From NCBI GenBank assembly GCA_945903655.1, contig CAMDOY010000144.1, positions 1 to 8,497 of the forward strand: a stretch of DNA of 8,497 bases, in the 5' to 3' direction. This document shows, piece by piece, positions 1-5,838 of this stretch; position 1 is the stretch's first letter; each line of letters starts with the position of its first letter. The DNA is from Rhizobium sp. Q54 (lineage in GTDB: Bacteria > Pseudomonadota > Alphaproteobacteria > Rhizobiales > Beijerinckiaceae). The notes beneath the pieces were generated by a model. It searched no databases. It was not told where the DNA came from and was given only the letters and a program-made list of their open reading frames with translations. Both the position numbers and the translations under genes were made by a program.

Positions 1-1
1 C

Positions 2-1222
2 CTCTACATGCTCTTCGAGCAGATGGAGAAGGGCCGATTCGCCCTGGATGACGAGATCGAGATTTCCCGCCACGCCGCCTCCATGTCGCCGTCCAAGCTG
101 GGCTTGCGCCCGGGCGCGACGATCAGCGTCGAGGACGCGATCAAGGCCATCGTGACCAAGTCCGCCAATGACATCGCAGCGGCTGTGGGCGAGGCCGTGG
201 GTGGCAGCGAGGAGCGTTTCGCCCAGTTGATGACCGCCAAGGCGCAGAATCTGGGCATGACCCGCACCTTCTACGCCAACGCCTCCGGCCTGCCGGACGC
301 CCGCCAGGTCACCACCGCCCATGACCTCATGATCCTCGGTCGGTCGATCCAGGAGCGGTTCCCGAAATATTATGGTTATTTTTCGACCCATCAGTTCACC
401 TTCCGTGGCAAAACGATGGGCAACCACAACCGTCTTCTTGGGCAGGTTGAGGGCATGGACGGCATCAAGACCGGCTACACCAACGCATCCGGCTTCAACC
501 TCCTGAGCTCGGTCAAGCGCGGCAATCGGCGGATCATCTCGGTGGTGCTGGGCGGCAAGAGCGCCGCCGGTCGCGACCGCATCATGGCGAATCTGATCGC
601 GGAGCATCTGGACTCCGCCTCCCCCAACAAGACCACCATGGTGGCGAGGGCCGAGGAAACCGCAGCGCCGAAGCTCGCCCCCATGGCGAGCGCCTATGCG
701 CCGCCCGCCCCCGTACCGGCTGTCGCCCCGCTGGCGGAAAAAGCGAAGCCTGCTGTGATCGCCAATCCGAGCCGTTCGCCGGAAGACCGCACCGCCTCCA
801 TTCCTGCGGCCAAGGTCTCCGACGGCTCCACACGCCAGGTCGCCGCCACCGCCTCCACCAGCCAGGTGACGCCGGGCGGCGGCGCGCGTAAGCCCGCCGC
901 GCCCGCAGCCCAGGCCCGCGCCCCCGAGAAACAGGCCGCCGTCGCGGCCAAGGCCGAGCCCGCCCGTCCGGCGGCGGCCATGTCCGGCTACATGATTCAG
1001 GTCGGCGCCACGGACGCCGTCAGCAAGGCCAATGATCTCCTCGCCAAGGCCCGCAGCAAGGCCCCGGCCCTCTCGGGCGCCACCCCCTTCACCGAGAAGG
1101 TCAAGAAGGGGTCCGAGACCATCTATCGCGCCCGGTTCGCGGGCCTGACCGACACGAAGGCTGAAGCCGCCTGCAAGTCCCTCAAAAGGTCGGGCCTGTC
1201 CTGCTTCACCACCAAGAATTGA
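2..1222 (+). CDS. D-alanyl-D-alanine carboxypeptidase (S11 family, PBP5/6 type) with C-terminal SPOR domain, 5'-truncated
   Basis: This is a periplasmic serine DD-peptidase that removes the terminal D-Ala from peptidoglycan pentapeptides. The reading frame is open to the window edge (Leu-Tyr precede the first Met at 8), so that Met is internal. The signal peptide and the SxxK nucleophile motif lie upstream, outside the window. Numbering from that Met, the SxN motif is SAN at 52-54 and the third motif is KTG at 154-156, inside DGIKTGYTNASG. The catalytic domain ends near residue 205. Residues about 207-326 form a low-complexity Ala/Pro/Lys linker. Residues 327-404 (starting GYMIQVG) resemble a SPOR domain, which in known cases binds peptidoglycan stripped of stem peptides and targets proteins to the septum. 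The layout matches alphaproteobacterial DacA/DacC-like enzymes. The C-terminus is intact, ending in TGA. Function is confident; the exact paralogue is not. Confidence 0.93.
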   Translation, partial: LYMLFEQMEKGRFALDDEIEISRHAASMSPSKLGLRPGATISVEDAIKAIVTKSANDIAAAVGEAVGGSEERFAQLMTAKAQNLGMTRTFYANASGLPDARQVTTAHDLMILGRSIQERFPKYYGYFSTHQFTFRGKTMGNHNRLLGQVEGMDGIKTGYTNASGFNLLSSVKRGNRRIISVVLGGKSAAGRDRIMANLIAEHLDSASPNKTTMVARAEETAAPKLAPMASAYAPPAPVPAVAPLAEKAKPAVIANPSRSPEDRTASIPAAKVSDGSTRQVAATASTSQVTPGGGARKPAAPAAQARAPEKQAAVAAKAEPARPAAAMSGYMIQVGATDAVSKANDLLAKARSKAPALSGATPFTEKVKKGSETIYRARFAGLTDTKAEAACKSLKRSGLSCFTTKN

Positions 1223-1225
1223 GCA

Positions 1226-1253
1226 GGGACCCTTTCGGCCCCTCCCGCGTTTT
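1226..1253 (+). terminator. Possible weak terminator after the carboxypeptidase gene
   Basis: Just after the stop codon, GGGACC (1226-1231) can pair with GGCCCC (1237-1242) around a CTTTC loop, with one A-C mismatch. A short TTTT follows at 1250-1253. It sits in the 61-base gap between two convergent genes, where a terminator is expected. The stem is short and imperfect and the T-run is 8 bases away, so this is a weak call. Confidence 0.25.
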
Positions 1254-1283
1254 CCTGTTGAGCGTTGCGTTCGCGTTTTGGAG

Positions 1284-2015
1284 TTACATATGTCTGCGCA
1301 TCAAGACAGCCTTGGCTTCGTTGACCTTGGCGGCAAGGGCCGTAGGCCCCCCGTAGTCGGGATGAAGTTTCTTCATGAGGGTGCGATGCGCCCGCGCGAT
1401 CTCTTCGCTCGAAGCCCCCTTCGCAAGCCCCAGGATCTCATAAGCTTCATCCTCGGTCATGGCTCCCGCGAGACGCCGATCCCCGCTCCTGCGCCCCGGG
1501 TCGCCGTGGTCCTCGCCTGCCGGACGCCAACCGGGAAACCGGCGGTCGAGATAAGCCTCTAGCAACCGCGCCCCCTCGGGATCGTCGCGTCGGCAGATCT
1601 GCAGGATCTCCTCGCATTGCGGGCGGGTGAGATCGGCGAGGCGCACACCGCTGTGGGGCCCGGCCAGAACCGAGCCCTCCATGGCGCCGGTGCCGTGGTG
1701 CAGCTCCATTTCGATCATGGCCGAGCGCACCCGCGAAACCTGATCCCCGCCGGGGATCGAACCGACCTTGCTGAACATGCGCGCGAAAGCGGGTGGATTG
1801 GCCAGACCCAGCAGATAAAGCCCGAAGCCCCCCACCGCCACCGCCGCCTCGACCTGGCCACGAACCATCAGGAAGGCCGCGCCCGCCAGGGTGGCGTAAC
1901 CGCCCAGGGGCTTCAGATAGCGGGCGAGCTTGGCGGGATTGGCCTTGGTGAAGGCGTTGCTGGCGTACCAGAGAATGATGAGCAGGCTGACGACCGCCAG
2001 AAGTTGAACGATCAA
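1284..2015 (-). CDS. Membrane-anchored J-domain protein, Tim14/Pam18-like
   Basis: The 243-residue protein has an N-terminal hydrophobic helix (about 3-19), a hydrophobic pair at about 39-52 and 56-71, a soluble middle, and a C-terminal J domain (about 186-243). The HPD motif that stimulates Hsp70 ATPase is at 218-220, within LMKKLHPDYGG. The J domain lies at the far C-terminus, is short, and ends with a KVNEAKAVL-type helix, as in mitochondrial Tim14/Pam18 and its alphaproteobacterial relatives. It does not resemble DnaJ itself, since there is no G/F region or zinc domain. Expected role: recruit DnaK to the inner membrane. The start is a TTG at 2015-2013, chosen because GGGGAGGGG lies 3 bases upstream (core GGAGG at spacing 5) and because a later start would lose the first helix. 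The TTG overlaps the upstream VWA gene's TGA stop by four bases, so translation is probably coupled. The client is unknown. Confidence 0.85.
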   Translation of the reverse strand: MIVQLLAVVSLLIILWYASNAFTKANPAKLARYLKPLGGYATLAGAAFLMVRGQVEAAVAVGGFGLYLLGLANPPAFARMFSKVGSIPGGDQVSRVRSAMIEMELHHGTGAMEGSVLAGPHSGVRLADLTRPQCEEILQICRRDDPEGARLLEAYLDRRFPGWRPAGEDHGDPGRRSGDRRLAGAMTEDEAYEILGLAKGASSEEIARAHRTLMKKLHPDYGGPTALAAKVNEAKAVLMRRHM

Positions 2016-2752
2016 GAGCCCCTCCCCTGACGCATCTGCGTCAACAGCAAGCGGGCCTCGTCGCCCTTCGGCTGCAGCGCCATGGCCTCCAGCGCCCGGG
2101 ACCCGCCCGCCGCATAGGCCGCCGCCGCCGCCAGCAGGCTGGCGAGCCGCTGGGCCGCCGCCTGATCAAAGGCCGCATAGGCGCCGCCCGTGAGCCGCGC
2201 AATCTCGCGAAAGGCGCCGGCCGCCACGGGGTCCGCCCCCTCGTGGAACATGAAGGCCTTCACGCCCAGAAGCGCCAATTCACCGGCGAGGCCGCAGAGA
2301 ATGTCCACATTTTCCTCCATGGCGTCGCCCACATAGACGAAGGCGCCCACCGGGGCGCGCCTTGTCTCGGCGCGCACATGCTCCAGCACCCGGGCGATCT
2401 GGGTCGGACCGCCCTGCACGGAAATCTTCCCCATGAGGGTGGCGAGCCCCGCCCCGTTGGCGATGAAACCGGAGGCGCGGCATTCGGCCACGCCCCGGAA
2501 ATAGACCAGCTGCACGTCCAGCCCGCCCAGAGCCGACGCCGCGTCGAACATCCTGCCCTGCAAGGACAGGGCGAGGTCCCAGGTGGGCTGGCGGCTCATG
2601 GTCGCGTCGAGCGCGAAGACCAGACGGCCCCGCTTGCCCGCCACCGAGGGCACGGCGGCGGCCTTGCGCAGGAAAGCGTCCACCGCGCCCGACGCCGGGC
2701 TGGAGCGGGACACCGCATTTTGCTTACCGTCGCTGCTCAAGGGATTCGCCAC
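2012..2752 (-). CDS. VWA (von Willebrand factor A) domain protein with near-canonical MIDAS
   Basis: This is a 246-residue protein with no signal peptide or membrane helix, so it is probably cytoplasmic. After a polar N-terminus of about 40 residues comes a Rossmann-like VWA fold. The first strand, RLVFALDATMS, carries the metal-site triad as D49-x-T51-x-S53 (Thr in place of the usual first Ser). T117 in the GGPT turn and D143 in YVGDAMEE fill the remaining metal positions, so a Mg2+-bound MIDAS is plausible. The C-terminal 50 residues are Ala-rich and helical. Bacterial VWA proteins usually act as metal-dependent adaptors, often for chaperones or AAA+ ATPases; that role is inferred here from the coupled J-protein gene downstream. 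The start is GTG at 2752-2750, the longest available in frame. It has no clear Shine-Dalgarno sequence, so the true start could differ. I cannot name a specific function. Confidence 0.8.
   Translation of the reverse strand: MANPLSSDGKQNAVSRSSPASGAVDAFLRKAAAVPSVAGKRGRLVFALDATMSRQPTWDLALSLQGRMFDAASALGGLDVQLVYFRGVAECRASGFIANGAGLATLMGKISVQGGPTQIARVLEHVRAETRRAPVGAFVYVGDAMEENVDILCGLAGELALLGVKAFMFHEGADPVAAGAFREIARLTGGAYAAFDQAAAQRLASLLAAAAAYAAGGSRALEAMALQPKGDEARLLLTQMRQGRGS
2019..2027 (-). promoter_or_regulatory. Strong ribosome binding site for the TTG start of the J-protein gene
   Basis: Read on the - strand this is GGGGAGGGG, with its GGAGG core 5 bases before the TTG at 2015-2013. It lies inside the last codons of the VWA gene. 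It supports the TTG start and the view that the downstream gene is translated in its own right as well as by coupling. Confidence 0.7.
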
Positions 2753-2784
2753 TCCATGGGGGGGACTTGACCTTACATCGTATC

Positions 2785-2816
2785 CCCCGCGCGAAACGGC
2801 AAGTCGCCTCGCGGGG
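2785..2816 (-). terminator. Hairpin after the solute-binding protein gene
   Basis: CCCCGCG (2785-2791) and CGCGGGG (2810-2816) form a perfect 7-bp stem. A nested GGC/GCC stem (2798-2800 with 2806-2808) sits inside the loop. It starts 5 bases past the TAG stop of the solute-binding protein gene and lies before the VWA gene start. No T-run follows on the - strand, so it is not a classical intrinsic terminator. It may instead protect the 3' end of the mRNA or mark a Rho-dependent end. Confidence 0.4.
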
Positions 2817-2821
2817 ACGTC

Positions 2822-3844
2822 CTATTCGAAGATCACCCGCGCCTTGTCCGCAACTTCCCGGGGCGTCTTCAACATTCGGGACAGCAGCTGTTCGGCGTCA
2901 GGTCCATTGATGGGATGGACGGGCAGCATCTGCTTGGCCATTTCAGCCCGGAAGGCGTTGTCCTTCATGAGGGAGTCGAAGGCCTTGCGCAGAGTGGCCA
3001 GGCGGTCGGCAGGAATGTCGCGCGACACGATGAAGGGACGTCCCACCTCGTCGCCCGCATTGAGCACGGAGAGCAGCTCCCGCTGCTCCGGCGTCTTTGC
3101 GAAGTCTTCGATGAAGCGCGCGCTTTCAGGCATCTCGGGCTCCTTCTCGCGGGTGAAGCGCACGAAGGGATAAACTCTGCCATCGCGCAACCATGCCGGC
3201 GGGATGCTGTGGAAAGAGCCGCAATCCCCGTCCAGCTCCCCGCGCTCAAGGGCGAGGCGCTGCTCGTTGCTGCCGGGAAAGCCGAGGATCTGCTTGACCG
3301 GGGCGTTGAAGACCTCGCGCAGGGTGGCGCCATTGACGTAATTGCCCGAGCCCTTGCCCGTGCCGCCCAGGATGAACTCCTTGCGCGCCATCATCTCGTC
3401 CCAGGACTTCACGCCCTTGGGACCGAAGCCGTAGCAGACGCGGAAATCAGGGGTCACGACGCCCACGAAGGAATATTTCCGGAAATCGACGGGCACCTTG
3501 TCCGGCTGCACCATGGACTGGAGGATGAGGCCGGGGTTGAAGATGACCATCACCGTGCCGTCCTTGGGCTGGGTGACGTCCAGCGCCCGCACCGCTGTCA
3601 TGCTGCCCGCGCCCGGCATGTTCTGGACGATCATGTTGGGCTTGCCGGGAATGTGATCGGGCATGAACCGCGCGAGCTGGCGCCCATAGGCGTCATAACC
3701 GCCGCCGGGGGTGAAGCCCACGACCACATTGATGGTCTTATCCTTGTAGAAATCATCCGCCGCGAAAGACGGGCCGGACAGAACGAGGCCGCCAAACGCC
3801 ACAATGGCGCGCCCCAACGAACCAAGACCCCTCACAGACTTCAT
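2822..3844 (-). CDS. Periplasmic solute-binding protein of the Bug/TctC (tripartite tricarboxylate transporter) family
   Basis: It is predicted to bind a small carboxylate-type ligand in the periplasm for a tripartite tricarboxylate transporter. Counting from the ATG at 3844-3842 (340 residues, normal for the family), there is a Sec signal peptide with a likely cut after PSFA (residue 28). Strand TINVVVGFTPGGGYDAYGR (about 38-55) and the PNMIVQNMPGAGS segment (about 69-81) follow; both are family hallmarks near the ligand loops. GGTGKGSGNY and GFPGSNEQRLALERGELDG are further conserved stretches. Another ATG lies two codons upstream (3850), but GGGAG sits 7 bases before the ATG at 3844 and only 1 base before the other, so 3844 is preferred. 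No tctA or tctB membrane genes are in the window, so this is an orphan, as is common for Bug proteins. The ligand cannot be told from sequence. Confidence 0.9.
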   Translation of the reverse strand: MKSVRGLGSLGRAIVAFGGLVLSGPSFAADDFYKDKTINVVVGFTPGGGYDAYGRQLARFMPDHIPGKPNMIVQNMPGAGSMTAVRALDVTQPKDGTVMVIFNPGLILQSMVQPDKVPVDFRKYSFVGVVTPDFRVCYGFGPKGVKSWDEMMARKEFILGGTGKGSGNYVNGATLREVFNAPVKQILGFPGSNEQRLALERGELDGDCGSFHSIPPAWLRDGRVYPFVRFTREKEPEMPESARFIEDFAKTPEQRELLSVLNAGDEVGRPFIVSRDIPADRLATLRKAFDSLMKDNAFRAEMAKQMLPVHPINGPDAEQLLSRMLKTPREVADKARVIFE

Positions 3845-3851
3845 GGACATT

Positions 3852-3856
3852 CTCCC
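3852..3856 (-). promoter_or_regulatory. Ribosome binding site that decides the solute-binding protein start
   Basis: GGGAG on the - strand lies 7 bases before the ATG at 3844-3842 and 1 base before an in-frame ATG at 3850-3848. The spacing favours the downstream ATG and gives a signal peptide starting MKSVRG. Confidence 0.6.
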
Positions 3857-3869
3857 GTTTTGCCCACCA

Positions 3870-3893
3870 TGCCCTCGCCTGAGGCGCTTGGCA
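3870..3893 (-). other. Nested inverted repeat between the DUF1489 and solute-binding protein genes
   Basis: TGCC (3870-3873) pairs with GGCA (3890-3893), and inside it CGCC (3876-3879) pairs with GGCG (3883-3886) around a TGA loop, with small internal bulges. It lies 17 bases past the DUF1489 stop and upstream of the solute-binding protein gene. It could be a weak transcript end for the first or a leader structure for the second. There is no T-run. Confidence 0.3.
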
Positions 3894-3910
3894 ACGGCGC
3901 AGGGGAGGTT

Positions 3911-4348
3911 CTAGAGCAAGCCAAGCTCCCGTAACTCCCGGCGCAGCTCCTCGGGCATTTCCGCCAGTTCGCCCGCGCCAGCGCCAAGATCCTTCGGCGC
4001 CTCGTGGTCCGCCAGATAGCGCCAACCCTGAAAGGGCCTCTGGGGCCGGGGCATGACCTGAATGACGGTGGGCTCAAGCACGAGCTGGCACCGGGCGATC
4101 CCCTCGGCGTCGGTGACGGAGCGCAGCTCGACGATCTTCTGCCGGGCGGCGATCTGGCTCTTGATGACCCAGTAGAGCGAGCCCCCGTCCAACACCTCCT
4201 CCGCCCGCTTGGGGGAGGAGCGGGTGGTGTGGACCTGCTCAGGCTTGCGCCCGGCGGCGCGTTTCATGGCGAGGGTGGCGGCGATCCACTCCTCCAGGTC
4301 GCGGATCGAATCCGCCCCGACGCAGAGTTTGACGAGATGAACTGGCAT
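3911..4348 (-). CDS. DUF1489 family protein
   Basis: This 145-residue soluble protein of unknown function matches, as I recognise it, the DUF1489 family, which is widespread in Alphaproteobacteria and about this long. Telling stretches are the start MPVHLVKLCVGADSI followed by DLEEWIA, then EQVHTTRSSPKRAEEVLDGG, SLYWVIKSQIAARQ, GIARCQLVLEP and RPFQGWRYL. It has no signal peptide or membrane segment. The C-terminal 25 residues are Glu/Leu-rich and likely helical. The ATG at 4348-4346 is preceded by AAAAGG at a spacing of 5, a fair ribosome binding site. It is separated from the SDR gene upstream by 79 bases and from the solute-binding protein gene downstream by 66, so it may be its own transcript or part of a loose - strand run. 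The neighbours do not point to a role. Confidence 0.88.
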   Translation of the reverse strand: MPVHLVKLCVGADSIRDLEEWIAATLAMKRAAGRKPEQVHTTRSSPKRAEEVLDGGSLYWVIKSQIAARQKIVELRSVTDAEGIARCQLVLEPTVIQVMPRPQRPFQGWRYLADHEAPKDLGAGAGELAEMPEELRRELRELGLL

Positions 4349-4427
4349 GGAAGCCTTTTAGCGGGCGCGCGCGCGGGCGCAAGCGGGCAAGAGGCGTCAT
4401 GCACAGACCCCTTGAGGCATGCGGGGC

Positions 4428-5177
4428 CTAGCCGCGCCCCACAAAGGGCATCTTCGTCGCCATGACCGTCATGAACTGCACATTGGCCTCCAGCGGCAGA
4501 TTGGCCATGTAGATCAGCGCGTCGGCCACATGCTTGAGATCCATCAGGGCCTCGGGCTCGATGGTTCCGTTGGCCTGGGGCACGCCCTTGCGCATCCGCC
4601 CGGTCATGTCGGTCTCGGCGTTGCCGATGTCGATCTGGCCCACCGCACTGTCATATTTGCGCCCATCGAGCGCGGCGGCCTTGGTGAGGCCGGTCATGGC
4701 GTGCTTGGTGGCGGTATAGGCCGCCGAATTGGGGCGCGGCGCATGGGCGGAGATCGACCCATTGTTGATGATGCGCCCGCCGCGCGGGGACTGATCCTTC
4801 ATGAGGCGGAAGGCGTGCTGGGTGCACCAGAAGGCGCCGTTCAGGTTGACGTCCACCACCGCCTTCCAGTTGGCGACCGTGACCTCCTCCAGCAGGCCGG
4901 GGGGCGAGAAAAGCCCGGCGTTGTTGAACAGGAGATCAAGCCGCCCATAGGTCTTCGCGATGGTGCCGAACAGCGCCGCCACCTGCGGCTCCTGCGCGAT
5001 ATCGCAGGAGACCGCCAGCGCGCTCCCGCCCTGAGCGGCGATCTCGCCCGCCACCTTCTCCAGCGGTTCGGGCCTGCGGCCAGCGATCACCACGGTAAAA
5101 CCGACGCTCGCCAGAGCCAGCGCCGCCGTGCGGCCAATCCCCGAGCCGCCGCCCGTCACAAGAGCGATCTTCGTCAT
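4428..5177 (-). CDS. Short-chain dehydrogenase/reductase (SDR), classical type
   Basis: This is an NAD(P)H-dependent oxidoreductase of 249 residues, the usual size of classical SDRs. The cofactor glycine motif TGGGSGIG is at 8-15, NNAG is at 85-88, the catalytic Asn is N111 in DVNLNG, and the catalytic Ser-Tyr-Lys are S141, Y154 and K158 (YTATK). Arginines at 34-35 after the second strand suggest a preference for NADP(H). The usual PG motif after the sixth strand is changed to DIGNAETDM. The start is ATG at 5177-5175, with GAGGGG 8 bases upstream. The ATG overlaps the TGA of the CDF-like gene by four bases (ATGA), so the two are coupled. It is the last gene of the deacetylase operon. The substrate is unknown; annotation as an oxoacyl-ACP reductase would be a guess. 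Confidence 0.93.
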   Translation of the reverse strand: MTKIALVTGGGSGIGRTAALALASVGFTVVIAGRRPEPLEKVAGEIAAQGGSALAVSCDIAQEPQVAALFGTIAKTYGRLDLLFNNAGLFSPPGLLEEVTVANWKAVVDVNLNGAFWCTQHAFRLMKDQSPRGGRIINNGSISAHAPRPNSAAYTATKHAMTGLTKAAALDGRKYDSAVGQIDIGNAETDMTGRMRKGVPQANGTIEPEALMDLKHVADALIYMANLPLEANVQFMTVMATKMPFVGRG

Positions 5178-5800
5178 GCCTGTTTCCCCTCTTCCTCAAT
5201 AGCGAATGGCGTGGGCGACCGCGTGAGATCGCGCAGGATCCGCCCGCCCGCCTGAAGGCACAGAATAGCCGAAATTGAATCCACCGCCATCTGCGGCCAG
5301 GTCATGGGCTCCAGCCGCGCCGCCATCATGGCCAGGGCATAGAGCGTCGAGGTCACCGCGTCGTTGCGGGCGGAGAGCCAGGTGGCCTCGATGACGGGAT
5401 GATGGGACCGGCGAAACCGCCACAGCAGCCCCAAGAGAATCCAGGCCTCCAGAATGATCAGCGTCCCCGACAGGGTGATGGCGAAGGGCTCCACCTGCGG
5501 CGGATCCACATAGGCGCGCCAGATCTGCCAGATCGTGACGCAACCCGCCCCCAGCAGCACGAAGGCCAGCGCGAAACCCGCGAAACGCTCGGCGCGCAGG
5601 CCCCGCCCGAAGGCGAGCGCGGCGGTGACATAGATGGCGACGTCATAGCCCCATTCGAGTCCGTCGCGCAGCAGGAAGCGCGAGTCGAGCATGAGGCCAT
5701 AGAGGGTCTCGCCCAGGCAGATGGCGAGCACCAGCGCCGCGATCCCCATGATCGTGCGGTGATAGATCCGGGCCTCGTGGGCGGCGTGAGTCTGGCTCAT
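5174..5800 (-). CDS. Small six-helix membrane protein, CDF (cation diffusion facilitator)-like, with altered metal site
   Basis: The 208-residue protein has six hydrophobic helices at about 18-37, 52-66, 73-92, 107-127, 147-162 and 171-188. This matches the transmembrane half of CDF transporters, which export Zn, Co and similar divalent metals. Helix 2 begins RDGLEWGYD, aligning with the family's DGxHxxxD, so the metal pair would be E49 and D53. Helix 5 has SARND, aligning with HxxxD, so it has S143 and D147. Three of the four site positions thus keep a possible ligand, but both usual histidines are gone. The cytoplasmic metal-binding C-terminal domain is absent: only about 18 residues follow helix 6. 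It may be a divergent transporter or a non-transporting relative. The ATG at 5800-5798 follows the deacetylase gene by 38 bases and lacks a clear Shine-Dalgarno sequence; Met18 is an alternative. The family call rests on pattern recognition. Confidence 0.65.
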   Translation of the reverse strand: MSQTHAAHEARIYHRTIMGIAALVLAICLGETLYGLMLDSRFLLRDGLEWGYDVAIYVTAALAFGRGLRAERFAGFALAFVLLGAGCVTIWQIWRAYVDPPQVEPFAITLSGTLIILEAWILLGLLWRFRRSHHPVIEATWLSARNDAVTSTLYALAMMAARLEPMTWPQMAVDSISAILCLQAGGRILRDLTRSPTPFAIEEEGKQA

Positions 5801-5826
5801 GGGGCCATTGTGGCGCAGATCAAGGC

Positions 5827-5834
5827 GGGGGGGG
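5827..5834. repeat. Eight-base G homopolymer (C8 on the coding strand) between deacetylase and CDF-like genes
   Basis: A run of eight G on the + strand lies 4 bases past the deacetylase stop codon and 26 bases before the start of the next operon gene. It is the longest mononucleotide run I noticed in the window. It is non-coding, so length changes would not shift a frame, but they could alter the leader of the downstream gene. Confidence 0.75.
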
Positions 5835-5838
5835 AATG

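Noticed and set aside
2915..3934. A 339-codon + strand open frame
   Set aside because: It lies antisense to the solute-binding protein gene. Its protein is His/Arg/Gly-rich with no recognisable fold, as expected for an antisense frame in GC-rich DNA. The - strand gene has a signal peptide and family motifs.
4349..4427. Alternating GC run (GCGCGCGCGCG at 4365-4375) and CATGC repeats between the SDR and DUF1489 genes
   Set aside because: Short alternating GC and 5-base repeats are common in DNA of this composition. I could not build a convincing terminator or promoter from them.
4419..5255. A 278-codon + strand open frame
   Set aside because: It is antisense to the SDR gene, whose full set of catalytic motifs shows that the - strand is coding.
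5797..5807. Mini-frame ATG GCC CCA TGA whose stop overlaps the CDF-like start
   Set aside because: At three codons with no ribosome binding site, it is likely chance.
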